From assembly GCF_036388275.1 (NCBI RefSeq), contig NZ_DASVSF010000089.1, positions 62,001 through 126,000 of the forward strand: a stretch of DNA of 64,000 nt, read 5' to 3'. The notes under the pieces were generated by a model. It made no database searches and had not been told where the DNA came from. It was given only the letters and a program-made list of their open reading frames with translations. The DNA is from Longimicrobium sp. (GTDB lineage Bacteria > Gemmatimonadota > Gemmatimonadetes > Longimicrobiales > Longimicrobiaceae). The stretch's first letter is position 1, and the number at the start of each line of letters is the position of its first letter. Of the stretch, positions 17,130 through 29,100 are shown one piece after another. A program made the position numbers and the translations under genes.

Positions 17130-17780
17130 ATGGATTTCTCCTTTCTGGAAGAGCTTCGCGCGCTTTCTGTGAGCAAACAGGAGCAGTTTCAGCGCGTTGT
17201 CTCACGCCTCCTGGGCGGCCAGGTTCTTTCCCCTGGTGACCGTGCGCTGCGCAGCCCGGATCCGGACTGGATGTTCCTCAGCAGCCACCGTGCGCTCGTG
17301 GACGGCTGGCTGCGCATTGGAGGCTTCCGCGTCGACTTCCACGGGGACGCTGAGATCGCCCGCGCCGTTCACATCGGGGGGGAGCATCAGGCGCGTTTCG
17401 ATTTGAATGAGAGCCTGGTCGTATGTGTCCTCCGGCAGATCTACCACGAGCAGATGTCGTCGGGTGTGCGAGACTCGGGGTGCGTCGTCCGCGTAGACGA
17501 GATCCGCGAGCGAATCGCCGTCGCCGGCCACGGCGCGCGGCTCATGTCGCCGGGGGCGGCGCTTCGCGCGCTGAGGCGCTTGGCCCGGCACCGTCTCGTG
17601 CGATTGGACCCAGGCTTCGCTGGAGACGATCATGACGAGGTACGGGTGGAGCCGCTGATCGAAAAGGTACTCACCCCGGATCAGATAACACGGTACTTCG
17701 AGGAACTTTCTGGTCCGGCCGCCAAGGAGGAGTTCGGAGAAGAACAGCCCGCGGGGGAGGCGGCCGATGCGGAGGCTTGA
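17130..17780 (+). CDS. jetB: Wadjet subunit JetB (DUF4194-like, MukE-type)
   Basis: 216 residues. The protein is built like MukE/JetB, a tandem winged-helix accessory of the kleisin. SLVVCVLRQIYHEQ and the later VRVDEIRERIA and GAALRALRRLARHRLVRLD helices fit the family. The C-terminus is acidic (KEEFGEEQPAGEAADAEA). It follows jetA by two bases and overlaps jetC by 14 bases, the normal jetABCD order. The ATG at 17130 is the only start that does not lie deep within jetA. Confidence 0.8.
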   Translation: MDFSFLEELRALSVSKQEQFQRVVSRLLGGQVLSPGDRALRSPDPDWMFLSSHRALVDGWLRIGGFRVDFHGDAEIARAVHIGGEHQARFDLNESLVVCVLRQIYHEQMSSGVRDSGCVVRVDEIRERIAVAGHGARLMSPGAALRALRRLARHRLVRLDPGFAGDDHDEVRVEPLIEKVLTPDQITRYFEELSGPAAKEEFGEEQPAGEAADAEA

Positions 17781-20700
17781 GGAGATTCGGCTCGTCAACT
17801 GGCATAGCTTCGGTGACGAGACCATTCGCGTTGAGGGCGACGTGCTACTGACCGGTGAGAACGGAACTGGTAAATCGACCATTCTCGATGCAGTCCAGTA
17901 TGCGCTCGTCGCGGACCTTTCACTCGTACGCTTCAACCAGGCGGCGAATGAGACCGGACGCCGTGACCTCGTCGGCTACATAAGAGGCAAAGAAAAGCTG
18001 AGGGACGCACGTCGACCGGATGAAGTCCGCTTCCGGAGGGCGGCTTCAACATCGCACGTGATGCTTCGGTTCGGCGACGACGCGGATCCCTCCCATAGCT
18101 TTCTGTGCGGGATCGTGATGGAGGTTTCGGAAGGTGATCCAATGCCGGTGCGGCACCACTTGTATGGCCTCGCGGGCAGGTCCTGCGAGTGCCTGCGATC
18201 ACTCCGGATGGGCACACGATCCCCTCACGCGAGTTTCGCAACGCGGTGCGCGAGCTCGGGGCCGTGGTTTACCCCGACGTAACGGAATACCAGGAGGAAG
18301 TGCGGCATCGGCTGGGTTTTCTGCCCGAGTCGTTTCACCGGCTCCTCGTCAAAGCTCTCGCTTTCAAACCGCTCGGTGAGGTGCGTCAGTTCGTCACGGA
18401 CTACCTGCTGGAGGAACGTCCGCTGGAAACCTCGGCGTTGCAGTGGAATGTGCAGCACTACCACCAACTCGAGGCTGAGGCTGCCGAAGGCGAGCGCCGG
18501 ATCGCGGCGCTGAAGGAGATCGAAGCGAAGCATGAGGAGCTGAACCAGAGCCGGGCTGCGCTGGACAACCTTCGATACGTGTCGTTGCGGGCGGAGGTGG
18601 AGGTGCGGCTGGACGAGTTCCATGCTGTCGAGGCTGAGATCTCGTCGCATGAAGATTCGGTCGAAACCGCAAAGCGGGAGGCGGCGGCTCTGAAGCAAAG
18701 GGTAGAGTTGCTCACAGAGCAGCGCGACCGTGTTGTCGGTGTCCTGCATGGCAGTCCGTCATTCATAGAAAGGGAGCGCACACGCGAGGATCTGAAGGCT
18801 GCGCGAGCGGCGCTCGGCGTGGCAGAGGAGGCTGCACGGCAGGTCCAGCACGTCTCGAATGGCATGCTCCGCACGCTGAATCGGCTTTCGTCCGCGGATG
18901 CTCAGGCATGGCGCGCGACCGAACCCGAGTTGCTCGGCGGGGATCCCTTTGCCGACCCTGAACGGGTGCTTCGGGCGCGCGAGTTTCTGGCGCGCGCCGC
19001 GGATCCTGACGGACGGCGTCTGAACGCCTGGCGGAAGTTCTTGAGCGATGGCGAAGAAGTATTCGCCCGGGCCGGTCTCCGGCTGGAATCGCGCGTGCTC
19101 GACTACCGGCGTGACGCGGAACAGCTTTCATCGGAGCTGCGCGATCTCGAGGCAGGGCGCCCTCGTTACACGGAACAGGTAGACGCCCTTCTGCATCTGC
19201 TGGAGACGAGACTCCAAGGTCGTCGCGAAGCCAAGCCGCTGTGCGAGTTGATCGAAGTGGCGGATCCGCTTTGGGCCGACGCAGTAGAGGGATACCTTGG
19301 CGCAGCCAAGTTCTCCGTGATCCTCGACCCGCAGGATTACCCAGCCGCTGTCCGGTTCTACGAGAAGCACCGGCACGGCTACCGGCTTCCCGGGCGCGGC
19401 GAGGTAAAGATCCACGGTGTGCGGGTTATCGACCTCGACGGGGTGCGCCGCGACGGTCGTTCGCGACGTCTGGGTTCTCTGGCCGAGAAGATCGCGACCG
19501 ATGACCCACTGGCAAGGCTGTTCGTGGACTGGCTGCTGGGCGACGTCATGTGCGTCACCAACGCACAGGACCTCAGGCGGCATCGGCAGGCCGTGACGCC
19601 GGGCGCGATGGCGCACAAAGGACATGGCACGTTCCAGATTCCCGCACGTGACTACCAGGACCACCACATCGGCCAGGCTGCCCGTGAGGCGCGCCGGCAG
19701 AAGGCGGGTCAGGAACTTGCCCGGCTGACGCAGCTGATCCGCGACGCCGGACCTCTCGACCAGTTTCTGAGGGATGCCCGGACGGATTGCATAACCCATC
19801 TGGCCAGCCTGGAACGGCTCACGGAACTTGCCGAGCGAGCAGCTGGGCAATCCGGCCTTGAGGAGAGAGTGCTCGCCCTCAAGGCTCGCATCGCCAGCTT
19901 GGAAGGCGACGACGCGCTGGCGACCCAGGAGAAACTGCGGGATTCCTTGAACGAGGGAATCCAGACTACAAACCAGTCATATCTGGAGCGATTTGGCGAG
20001 GCGAGAGAACTTGAAGGCGCTCTCAAGGAACTGTACAAGAAGCACCATGGGGCGGAGAACGCACTCGCATCAGCCAGCATGCGGCTCCGCGCGGAGTTCC
20101 CGGTGGATACACAGCGAACGCTTGAAAATGAGCGAAAGTACGAGAAGGAGCGGGAGACGCGTTCGTCCACCGAGATTCGCCACGCTTATGAGCGGCAGGG
20201 AATCGGCTACGAAACGCGCGTGAGAAATCTGGTCGAACTTGCGTCTCTGCGGCGCCAGTTCGATGGTGAGTTCTCTTTCTCCGCAGGAGAAACAGCCGAG
20301 GACGATATTTCTCCGTACATCCGGGAGAAAGATCTTTGGGAAGGAAGCCGGATTGTTGAGTACCGCGACAAGATGACGACGGCGCGTGAGAAGGCTCGGC
20401 GCCAGTTGGCAGAGGACTACGTCTACCAGATTTACGACAGCATCCTCACGATGGAGGAGCGGTTTGAGGAACTGAACGCCGGACTGGCAAAGGTCCGATT
20501 CGGGTGGGGTAGATACCGGTTTTCGTTCGCGGTTCGCCGTGACCACCAGGAAATGGTCGCGCTCATCCGGCGAGTGGGGCAATACGGGAAGGATACCTTG
20601 TTTGGCGCTGCGGATCTGCTCCGCGACGAGACGCAGGAGGCGTTCGACGCGCTCGCCGACCGGATTCTGCGCCTCCCGGCAAAGCAGGTTACTTCTGAGC

Positions 20701-21182
20701 TGGAAGCGCTTTCCGACTATCGCGAGTTTTTCATCTACGATCTCATCCTGGAAACAGAGAAGGGATATCAAGCCTCGCACGGCGACATCGCTGAGACAGG
20801 GTCGGGCGGGGAAACGCAGACGCCATACTACATCGCGGTGTTTGCGGCGATGCACCAGATGTATGCCCAGGGTGGCGGCCGTCGCCGCCGCGGGCCCGGC
20901 GGTGGCCTCGTCCTTCTGGACGAGGCGTTCTCGAAAATGGATGAGCCGCGGATTGCGGCCGTGCTCGAGGCTGCGCGCGAAATGAAGTTGCAGCTCCTGA
21001 TGGTCACGCCGGGCGACAAGGTCCGCCTGATCGTCCCGTACGTGACGACGACCGTGGTTATCAACCGCGACCAGGTGGATCCGCTCGCGGTTCCGTATGC
21101 GGCCGTGTTCAACAAACGTCTCGACCCCGATGCATACGCCGAAGTCGAAAGCCTTGCGGAAGATCTGCTTCAGGCTACTTGA
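17767..21182 (+). CDS. jetC: Wadjet SMC-like ATPase JetC, interrupted by a frameshift
   Basis: Two overlapping frames together encode one SMC/MukB-like ATPase of about 1,137 residues. The first frame (17767-18282) has the N-terminal RLVNWHSFGDETIRV and Walker A GENGTGKST (residues 30-38). The second (open from 18138 to 21182) holds the coiled coils, hinge-like middle, ABC signature GSGGETQTPYY and Walker B GLVLLDEAFSKMD. The sequence passes from one frame to the other at about 18175-18190, needing a -1 shift. No slippery heptamer is present there, and no other stop breaks the gene, so this is a recent single-base deletion or a sequencing error. JetC would power DNA loop extrusion. It overlaps jetB by 14 bases and jetD by about 53. 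Confidence 0.85.
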
Positions 21183-22482
21183 AGCATACGAACGCAGCAA
21201 ATCCTACGGCAGCCTGGGGCCTTGGCCGCGGGCTGTCATCGTGCCGCTGGACGAAGCGGGCTTTGCTGAGGCGTTCAAGGCGGATGGCCGGGAAACCAGA
21301 ATGGCGCTCACCGCGGCGGCCCGCGAACTCTCGGATACTGGGGCGGCGACCGTCATCTACCATAAACATGACCGTCACGGCCTGCCAAAGGAGGTTCGAC
21401 TCGGGCCGATCCAGGTGGAGGCCGCCTACCAAGTTGCCCGGGCCCATGGCTTCGTCCCCTTGCACGAGGCGCTTTTTCGTCTCACCGCACACTGCCGGGC
21501 GCTGGCTGCGGAGTCCGGCATCGAGTGGTTCTCGGCCGAACTGGAGGAAATCGCGAATGCCGCTGACCGCGGTGAACTGCTGATCCCGAAGGTGAAGGGC
21601 GAGCGATTTAAGCGAGACGAGAAGGATATTCTGGATTCGCTCACGGCCGCTGCCGCGCTTGCGGCGGGTGTTCAGGGCATGGAGCGGGTGGTGAGCGAAC
21701 GCATTTTCGGAGACTCCAAGCGCTTGGCCGCGGTACGTGGGCACACGGAGCGTTGTTTGCTGGCATGGGATCCCCGCTGGCGGGGTGTAGGGGAAGAAGC
21801 CATGCCGTCTTCGCTGCTCAATGAGTACGGGGTGATGTCCAAGCCCTTGTATCTCTCGATCGCCGGGTGCGCAGAGCTGAAGGTGAACGCCCGAACCTAT
21901 CTGTTGGAAGACTTCGTCCCAGCGGCTCAGCTGCCCGAAGGTTGGAGCAACGCTCTGAGCGAGGGACTATCAGGTGCGAACCTCCAGACGATCACCACGA
22001 TCGAGAACGAAACATCCTTCTTTCAATACGTCGAAGCCGAAGGGGGACCGCGGCGACTTGGTGCACGTGGCGAGGTCGTGATCTATACGGGTGGTTTTCC
22101 GGCGATGGTCCTGACTGATGTGCTTCGTGCTGTTGGCGAAGCACAGCGTGATATGACGTTCCGGCACTGGGGTGATGCAGATGCAGGTGGCCTGGAGATC
22201 TGGTGGGTGTTGCGAACCCGCATTGGCCGGCCGATCTCATTGTTCCGGACGACAGCAGATTGGGTACGGCAGCAGTCCAGCCGTCGTGGGCGGCCGCTGA
22301 CGCCCCAGGACAGGAAGACACTGTCCCGGCTGGAACAACGCATCGCGGCTGCTTCGGGCCCGGACGTAGAGGCCGCACTGGAACTCAAGGCAGCGATCAT
22401 GAGCGGGAACACAAAGTTCGAACAAGAGCGTTGGTCCGACCCTGAGTGCGCCCAACCCGAAAGATTGCCGCGCCTGCGGTAG
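21130..22482 (+). CDS. jetD: Wadjet nuclease subunit JetD (Toprim)
   Basis: 450 residues from ATG 21130; TTG 21154 is an alternative that begins MRKICFRLLEAYERSKSYG, close to the usual JetD start. The N-terminal arm (to about 190) is helical (DUF3322-like). The C-terminal Toprim-like domain has Glu292 in IENETSFFQYV and the DxD-type GDADAGG (Asp349, Asp351), which bind the metal for cleavage. JetD cuts the small plasmid DNA reeled in by JetABC. It starts within the end of jetC, a sign of translational coupling. Downstream, the Druantia-like gene begins close behind or overlaps, so Wadjet and the next system are probably cotranscribed. Confidence 0.85.
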   Translation: MHTPKSKALRKICFRLLEAYERSKSYGSLGPWPRAVIVPLDEAGFAEAFKADGRETRMALTAAARELSDTGAATVIYHKHDRHGLPKEVRLGPIQVEAAYQVARAHGFVPLHEALFRLTAHCRALAAESGIEWFSAELEEIANAADRGELLIPKVKGERFKRDEKDILDSLTAAAALAAGVQGMERVVSERIFGDSKRLAAVRGHTERCLLAWDPRWRGVGEEAMPSSLLNEYGVMSKPLYLSIAGCAELKVNARTYLLEDFVPAAQLPEGWSNALSEGLSGANLQTITTIENETSFFQYVEAEGGPRRLGARGEVVIYTGGFPAMVLTDVLRAVGEAQRDMTFRHWGDADAGGLEIWWVLRTRIGRPISLFRTTADWVRQQSSRRGRPLTPQDRKTLSRLEQRIAAASGPDVEAALELKAAIMSGNTKFEQERWSDPECAQPERLPRLR

Positions 22483-22592
22483 GCCTCCTGCCGCCGGTCC
22501 TCTCCGCCTCGTGGTGTTCACGAGCCGCACAGGCAGACGCGAGTCCCCGGGTATCCGCTTCAGCGGCGAAACCTTCCAAAGCCGCGCGCCGC

Positions 22593-25500
22593 GTGGTTGA
22601 CCTGCAACCATTTTTGGGACTAGATTTGTACACCGTAGTCCCGCTTGACCCTCCTCTGCTCCCTCGCAGCATGTCATCCCTGGCGTCGAGCCAAGCTTTC
22701 CTCGCCGTTCGTGATCTTTCCCAGCCCGACGGGCGCCCACTCTACGCCTACCGTTGCAACTCGGTAGAATTGGCGGAGATCGAGGAGCACCTCCGCGAGA
22801 TTTTGTCCGGGAATCCGGGCGCATCGCGAGTGTCGGTTTCGACAGCACAGCTTTTCTGCCTATGGGCGGCGGAGTGGTGGCGCCGCAACCATGACGGCGG
22901 CACATGGCGCTGGGAAGAGATGCTCGCGACTGTCGGGGCCAAGCACTACTCCCCCGGATACCCCGGCTACCTCCAACTTCTGCGGATCGTCAGCGGAGGA
23001 CTGGCTGCGTGGAGAAGAGAGCTGCTCTGGTCGGGGCACGGACGTGCGTTCCTGGTTACGCTCGGGTGCGAAGGGGGGCTGCCGCTGAAGCTGATCACGC
23101 GTGACGGCGACCGCCTGCGGCTGTACTTCAAAGCTCTTCTCGAGGAGATGAGGGTGTACGCGGGCTCCGTTACGGCGCAGGATCTCGCCGAGCGCGTTCA
23201 GCATCGCCTGCCTGCACGCCTGCGACAGGAGGTCGTCTTCGAGCTATCCGCCCGCCTCATCGATACCATCTGGCGACTTCAACGAGAGATCGGTGATTCG
23301 CCAACACCCGTTCGCGACCTCGATCAGCGCCGACCGGACTGGCGTGGTGAGTTGCCGCTCGACCTGGACGACAGGGTGGCTCACGCCCTCCTCAACAACC
23401 TGCTTCTCGATGCCGCCAGCATCGCGAAATGCAGAGGGCAGGGGATTCGGTTGATTCGCAACCTGGTGCACCAGGGAGCTCGCTGGGAGGTCGTGGGTGA
23501 GTGGCAGCTGCCTGCCGCTCTGGAAGAAGCCGAACTTGTGGATCTGTTCTCCCTCCCCTCACCGGAGATGCTCCCGCAGCGGTTTGATATCGGTGTTCGC
23601 CAGGAGACGGAGCCGTCCCGATCGCTTGTGTTCGCGACGAAACGCCCACGCTCCGGCCTGACAACGGCGATCGAGCTGGAGCACTCGCGCTTCGGTGGAA
23701 AGCCGATCGCTGGCGAGGAGGTCACATGGGGGCGCTTCCTCGTACTCCGCGTCGGGAACACGGAGTACAGGTCTGACGGCTTTCGCGGCTCAGATGCGCT
23801 TGGCGAGAGCATCTGGGTGTTTGCCGGTGCGGCCGCTGAACGCGAGGCTGGGGTCGGATTCGTTGCGGATAGGTCCTGCAGGGTAAGATTCGACGAATGC
23901 TTCGTCGCGACCCCTGACGACGCGCAGCCGATGGCCACGCAGGGCGCCAGTTACGAACCTGTCGGTCGTCTGGAATTCTTTTCCCGCACCGTGTACCGGG
24001 TTAGCGGACGAGTCGACTTCGCATATCCGGACGGAACACGGGCGGTGGTCACCACCGGCCACGCGGAGGACGACGCTGAAGTCGAGCGTCGCCTCGTCGG
24101 ACCCACTGACCAGATCGGACGTGATGGCACCCGCGTGTATCGTGGGCCTCCCCGGCTCATGGAACGGTGCGGCTCGGGTGCGTGGCTGGCAATTCAGCCG
24201 CGTGAGCTATCCTGGCGGTCTGACAGTCCAGGGGCAGCCTGGCAGCCGTACGACTACACCGCTGTCGGCGATGGGAAGCTCCGGATGGTCAGGAACGGGG
24301 AAATTCGCTACTTCGTCCGGCTGCGGATCCTCCCGTACGGCACTCGTTTTCATTTTCTCCCCGGTACCGATCCTCATCGCGGGGAAGTTCGGATCAGCGG
24401 CTCCGGCGCGGACCGGGTCGAGCTGCTCGGGGCCGCCGGCGTGTCGTCAACTTTGCGTCAGCAGGGCGATGAACTGAGCGTAGCCCTCACCGCCAACGGT
24501 CCATCTCCTGCCGATCTAGATTTCGAACTCGCCTGGTCCGCACGTGGGCGGATGCGGATACGCCTGCCGTTCCCGTCCCGACGCGCCGCCTTTGAGTTGC
24601 CAGGGGGCGATACCCTCGTCACGGGCGCCTCGATCGCCGTTGGACGTTTGTCAGGCACCAGGGCGGTCGCGATTCTCCCACGGAGCGGATGCCTCCTGTG
24701 CGTGGAGGGTGATCTTCGCGGCGGGCGCACGGACGCAGGAGGTGGGATGATCCGTGCGGAAATGAGCGAGCTTGCCCCCGGTCTGTTCGAGTACGATCTA
24801 GGGCGCCTGCAGCGGGAGGTCGAAACCCGGCTGAATGCCTGCGGGGACGCGGATGCTTACGTCCGCTTCCGGATCCAAAGCAACGACATCGGGAATCTCG
24901 ACAGCACCATTTTGAACGTAACTCGATTCGATCTGAGCCTCGACACTACTGACCCCCAAGTCATACGGCTATCCGAAGACACTCTGCGCCACGTCCGTCC
25001 TGGCGACGCGGAGAGCCTTCGACTCGAGGCGCTCCCACTCCTAGCTGCGGACGCCGACCCGCAGGATCTCGTCCGAACCGGAGCTGCGTCGTGGGAGGTG
25101 CCGCCGAAAGCCCTAACCAAGAGACCTCTGCTGGTCACCGGCTGGCAAGGGGATTGGTGCCGAATCCGCCCCGTGGTTTTGCGCTCGGTCGGTGACGCAC
25201 ATCCGTCTGCGGAGCCGGCCGTATCGATCGCGTCGTATTACGCGGACACGTCTTCGTTCCGGCGAAAGGACCTTCTATTTCAGATTGTCGCAGGTCTCGC
25301 CCATGATCCGATCCACGAGGATTGGTCTGTCGTGGACCGCATGATCCAGTGGTCTCAGCATCTGTCACCCGTAACGTTCGACATCCTGAAGCGGATCGCG
25401 GCGGATGACGAAGCAGCGGCGGTCGCTGCGCTCCGCGTCTCGGAGGCGTACTTCCCCGCCTTCTGGCGCGAGTTGGAGTCGCTGCCGTTCTGGTGGAGGC

Positions 25501-26120
25501 TGGTCAGTCGCCGATCGTGGGAAGCGGCGGTCGACGTGTACGCCACAACGATCAAGACGCAAGTCGAATCGCTCGGTGATCTCGGAGAGATCTTGAGGCC
25601 GAGCGATCTCGTTCGCGATCGGCTGAATCGGGCGATCCGTCGCGTATCCGGTGAACTGCCGTGCCTCGAGCCGGTTCTCCGCCTCGCGCTCTCCAGGTCA
25701 CTCGGGGAAAGCGTTCCGGATGGTGTCTCCCTCGTGATGCAGCCAGTATACAGGGAGCAGTGGCTTGCGCAGGTCAGGAAGCTCGCGTCTGAATCGCCCG
25801 TGCTCGGGATGGAGTTCTCGACTATTCCCGTGATTGATCGTCTCGACGGGCTGCTTCGCCTCACAGGAGCGACCGAAGAAGGCCGCGAGCTCCTCGTCCC
25901 CCGCACTGGGCGCTGGCTCTCGGAGCAGCGCGCGAGCTTCGTGAATGCGCCGGTGCTGGCCGCGGTGAGCGCTCTGACGTCCAAGCGGCTTGACGCTCCA
26001 CAGGTGCGGGCGATCAGGCAGACCCACGAACTCGCGCCTACCTGGTTCAGTGAGATGTACGGTGCCGCTTACCTGTACGGCATCGGCGCACGCCATCACG
26101 CAACGCTCGCATCCGCCTGA
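22593..26120 (+). CDS. DruH-like large protein (YjiT/STY4851-type), Druantia type III
   Basis: 1,175 residues from GTG 22593. The frame is open further upstream (GTG 22446, inside jetD), but those 49 residues are Ala/Ser-rich and lack any family pattern. The N-terminus (DLYTVVPLDPPLLP, then SQPDGRPLYAYRC and LFCLWAAEWWRRN) resembles the YjiT/STY4851 proteins. The middle is beta-rich with FHFLPGTDPHRGEVRI, and the C-terminal 250 residues are helical. No nuclease or ATPase motif is visible. Proteins of this kind pair with a giant DUF1998 helicase in Druantia type III, the arrangement seen here with a gene gap of 11 bases. The identity as DruH rests on size, partner and remembered family pattern. 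Its biochemical role is unknown. Confidence 0.6.
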   Translation: MVDLQPFLGLDLYTVVPLDPPLLPRSMSSLASSQAFLAVRDLSQPDGRPLYAYRCNSVELAEIEEHLREILSGNPGASRVSVSTAQLFCLWAAEWWRRNHDGGTWRWEEMLATVGAKHYSPGYPGYLQLLRIVSGGLAAWRRELLWSGHGRAFLVTLGCEGGLPLKLITRDGDRLRLYFKALLEEMRVYAGSVTAQDLAERVQHRLPARLRQEVVFELSARLIDTIWRLQREIGDSPTPVRDLDQRRPDWRGELPLDLDDRVAHALLNNLLLDAASIAKCRGQGIRLIRNLVHQGARWEVVGEWQLPAALEEAELVDLFSLPSPEMLPQRFDIGVRQETEPSRSLVFATKRPRSGLTTAIELEHSRFGGKPIAGEEVTWGRFLVLRVGNTEYRSDGFRGSDALGESIWVFAGAAAEREAGVGFVADRSCRVRFDECFVATPDDAQPMATQGASYEPVGRLEFFSRTVYRVSGRVDFAYPDGTRAVVTTGHAEDDAEVERRLVGPTDQIGRDGTRVYRGPPRLMERCGSGAWLAIQPRELSWRSDSPGAAWQPYDYTAVGDGKLRMVRNGEIRYFVRLRILPYGTRFHFLPGTDPHRGEVRISGSGADRVELLGAAGVSSTLRQQGDELSVALTANGPSPADLDFELAWSARGRMRIRLPFPSRRAAFELPGGDTLVTGASIAVGRLSGTRAVAILPRSGCLLCVEGDLRGGRTDAGGGMIRAEMSELAPGLFEYDLGRLQREVETRLNACGDADAYVRFRIQSNDIGNLDSTILNVTRFDLSLDTTDPQVIRLSEDTLRHVRPGDAESLRLEALPLLAADADPQDLVRTGAASWEVPPKALTKRPLLVTGWQGDWCRIRPVVLRSVGDAHPSAEPAVSIASYYADTSSFRRKDLLFQIVAGLAHDPIHEDWSVVDRMIQWSQHLSPVTFDILKRIAADDEAAAVAALRVSEAYFPAFWRELESLPFWWRLVSRRSWEAAVDVYATTIKTQVESLGDLGEILRPSDLVRDRLNRAIRRVSGELPCLEPVLRLALSRSLGESVPDGVSLVMQPVYREQWLAQVRKLASESPVLGMEFSTIPVIDRLDGLLRLTGATEEGRELLVPRTGRWLSEQRASFVNAPVLAAVSALTSKRLDAPQVRAIRQTHELAPTWFSEMYGAAYLYGIGARHHATLASA

Positions 26121-26131
26121 AAGCCCCCAAG

Positions 26132-29100
26132 ATGAACAAGTTCTTCGAGCCTCTCGCCGACCAGCTGACTGAACGGTCGACGAGCGCTCTCCTCGGTGCA
26201 CTTGGTCCTGTTTCCGCTCCCCTGCGCCGATATCTGCGGGAGTCGCTTCACAGGTTGCCGGGCCAGGGCGCAAGTCTCCTGGCGGATCCCGTGATCGAAG
26301 CAATCTTCGATTGGCAGAGTGGCGAGGAGACGATGGAGGATCTCGCCACCGCGGACATGCTGAGCAAGGAGCTTGTCCACGCTATGGCGCAGCCGTCCCG
26401 GCATGAAGCGCTTCGCGAGTACCGCTTCCCGTCGGATCGGCGGCCCTTCCGCCACCAACTCGCCGCTTGGCGTCACCTGAGGAATGAGGACGCTCGATCT
26501 GTTCTGGTCACCAGTGGCACCGGGTCCGGGAAGACCGAGGCCTTCCTGGTCCCGATCCTCGACTACCTCGCCCGCGAGCAGCGGCACCTGGGACGGCTGA
26601 CCGGGGTCCGCGCTCTTTTCCTGTATCCCCTGAACGCGCTGATCAACTCCCAGCGCGACCGGCTCCGCGCCTGGACGGAACCGTTCGGAGGTAAAATCCG
26701 GTTTTGCCTCTACAAGGGCGATACGCCCGAGATACTGTCTCCACTGCAACGAAAGGCGGCATCCCCGGAAGAGGTTGGCGACCGGAAGACGCTGCGCAAC
26801 GATCCTCCGCCGATCCTCGTCACCAACGCGACGATGCTCGAATACCTGCTGATCCGGAAGCAGGACCGGCCGATCATCGAGCGTTCTGCGGGGCAGCTCC
26901 GCTGGATCGTCCTAGACGAGGCACACACCTACCTCGGTTCACACGCTGCGGAGATGGCGCTGCTGCTGCGTCGGGTGCTCCACGCCTTCGAGGTCGACGC
27001 GCAGCAGGTGCGGTTCGTAGCTACGTCCGCAACGATTGGTGATGACAGTGAGAAGAGCACCGCGGAACTGCAGAGCTTCCTCGCGGATCTGGCGGGCGTG
27101 GACCCGGAGCGTGTCTCAGTCGTTCGCGGAGCACGATCGATTCCCTCTCTCCCGCCGGAGTACGCCGCCACGGATGTTCCGCTCCCTGCACACGAAGAGC
27201 TGATCGGGTGTGAGCGCGGCCAGCTTGGTCACGTCTTGGCCTCGAACCGCAGCATGCGAACCCTTCGGGAGCGTTTGCTCTCGGAAGGGGCCGTGAAGGT
27301 TTCGGAACTCGCGCGGATCAGCGCAAATGGCGGTTCATCAATTGTGGAGCACCCTGGGGAGGAAACGCTTCGCGAAACGATGCAGTTCCTCGACTTCGCC
27401 ACAGCGGCCGAGGTGAAGGGGGAGCAGTTCCTCCGGGCCCGTGCACACTACTTCCACCGCACCCACGCGGGAATATGGTGCTGCGTCAATCCGCAGTGTG
27501 CCGGCAGGATGCGCACGGCGCTTGACCATCCTGAGTGGAGTTTCGGGCGGATTTTTCTGGAGCGGCGCGAGCACTGCTCCGAGTGCGGATCGATCGTGCT
27601 TGAAATGGTCCTGTGCGGCGAGTGCGGGACCGAGTACCTGGATGCTGATCTCGTGCCCGGGCAGGGAGCGTATCGGCTCCTTCCGCGGCTGCAGGACGAT
27701 CCCTCAGATGCGGAAGAGTACCAGGCACTCATCGAGGGAGAAGATGACGAGGATGCGACTGCGGACGAGCCGGAGGAGGACGAAGATCGTCTCCCGCGCC
27801 TTCTCACCCGCCGCGGTGCGCCCGATACGCAGGAGATCGAGGTTCGAGTAGCCGATGGGTGGATCGTCGACGGGGGCGGTGTCCAGTTCGGCGAGGTGAG
27901 GTCGCGCTCGGCTCGGCACCATGAGATCCAATGCGTGCAGTGCCGGACCGTCGAAACCCGGCGCGGAGACCTGTTCCGCGGCACCCGGCGGGGCGCTCCG
28001 TTCTTCCTGCGGAGCATCATTCCTACGCTGCTCGAGGCGCAGCCGCCGCACAGCGCGACTCAGGCGCGTCTCCCGTTCGACGGCAAGCGGCTGCTCACGT
28101 TCACGGATTCGCGGCAGGGTACCGCGCGATTTGCGCTGGACGCACAGCTCGATGCGGAGCGGAACTACGCTCGGAGCCTTCTCTACCACCACGTTGTGAG
28201 CCGCCGGCGCGATGCGGAGCAACGTCGCGGCGACCTGGACCAGTTGCGTGCCGTGATTGCCGCGCTTGAGACAGTTGCTCCTGGAAATCCGTTCCTCGAA
28301 GACGAGCTCAGGGAGAAGCGTCGGCAACTCGCTGCCGCGGAAGAGCCCGTTGTGGGAACCCTCACCTGGCAGGAAGCGGTCAACGCGCTTGCGAGTCAGG
28401 ATGAAGTCCGGCTGTGGATGCGGAAGCACTGGGCACAACTCCCACTCGGGGAGCTCGATGAGCAAGGGGTCGCTCAGCTCTGCATGCTCCGGGAGTTCGT
28501 GCGTCGGCCGAAGCGGCAGAACTCGCTCGAGACGATGGGATTCATCGCGCTGGAGTACCCGTCACTGAACCGGGCTGCCCGCGCGCCAATACCCTGGAAA
28601 GCGCGGAGTCTTTCGGAACAGGATTGGCGCGATTTCCTCAAAATCGCACTCGATTTCTTCGTCCGCGGCAGCACTGCTGTCGTGGTGGATCGTCGCTACC
28701 TCAAGTGGTTGGGGGCACCGGTGAAACCAAAGGTGCTTCGCGGTCCCGACGCGGATCGAATGAGCAGCCAGGGCTTCGTCCAGTGGCCGACCAGCAGGTC
28801 GGTGTCACGGAACCGGCTCCTTGTCCTGCTGAGTGCGGCGCTCCGTGCTGACCGTGCTGACCCGTCGGACGCTGCGGATATCGATCAGTGCTTGCGGGAT
28901 GCGTGGGAGCAGGTCAGGAGCATTCTGTCGGTGACTCAGGAGGGCTACCAGTTACGACTTGAGGAGCAGGTCACGTTGCGGGAGGGAGGCTCCGCCTGGC
29001 TCTGTCCCGTCACGCGGAGGGTGCTTGATACTACCCTGCGTGGAATCACTCCCTATGCGACGCCAAAGGCCAGCGTGGAGGGTCTTCGGTGTCGTGAGCT

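Noticed and set aside
18160..18200. Programmed -1 ribosomal frameshift in jetC
   Set aside because: No X-XXY-YYZ slippery heptamer is present near the shift, and Wadjet SMC genes are not known to use one; mutation or sequencing error is simpler.
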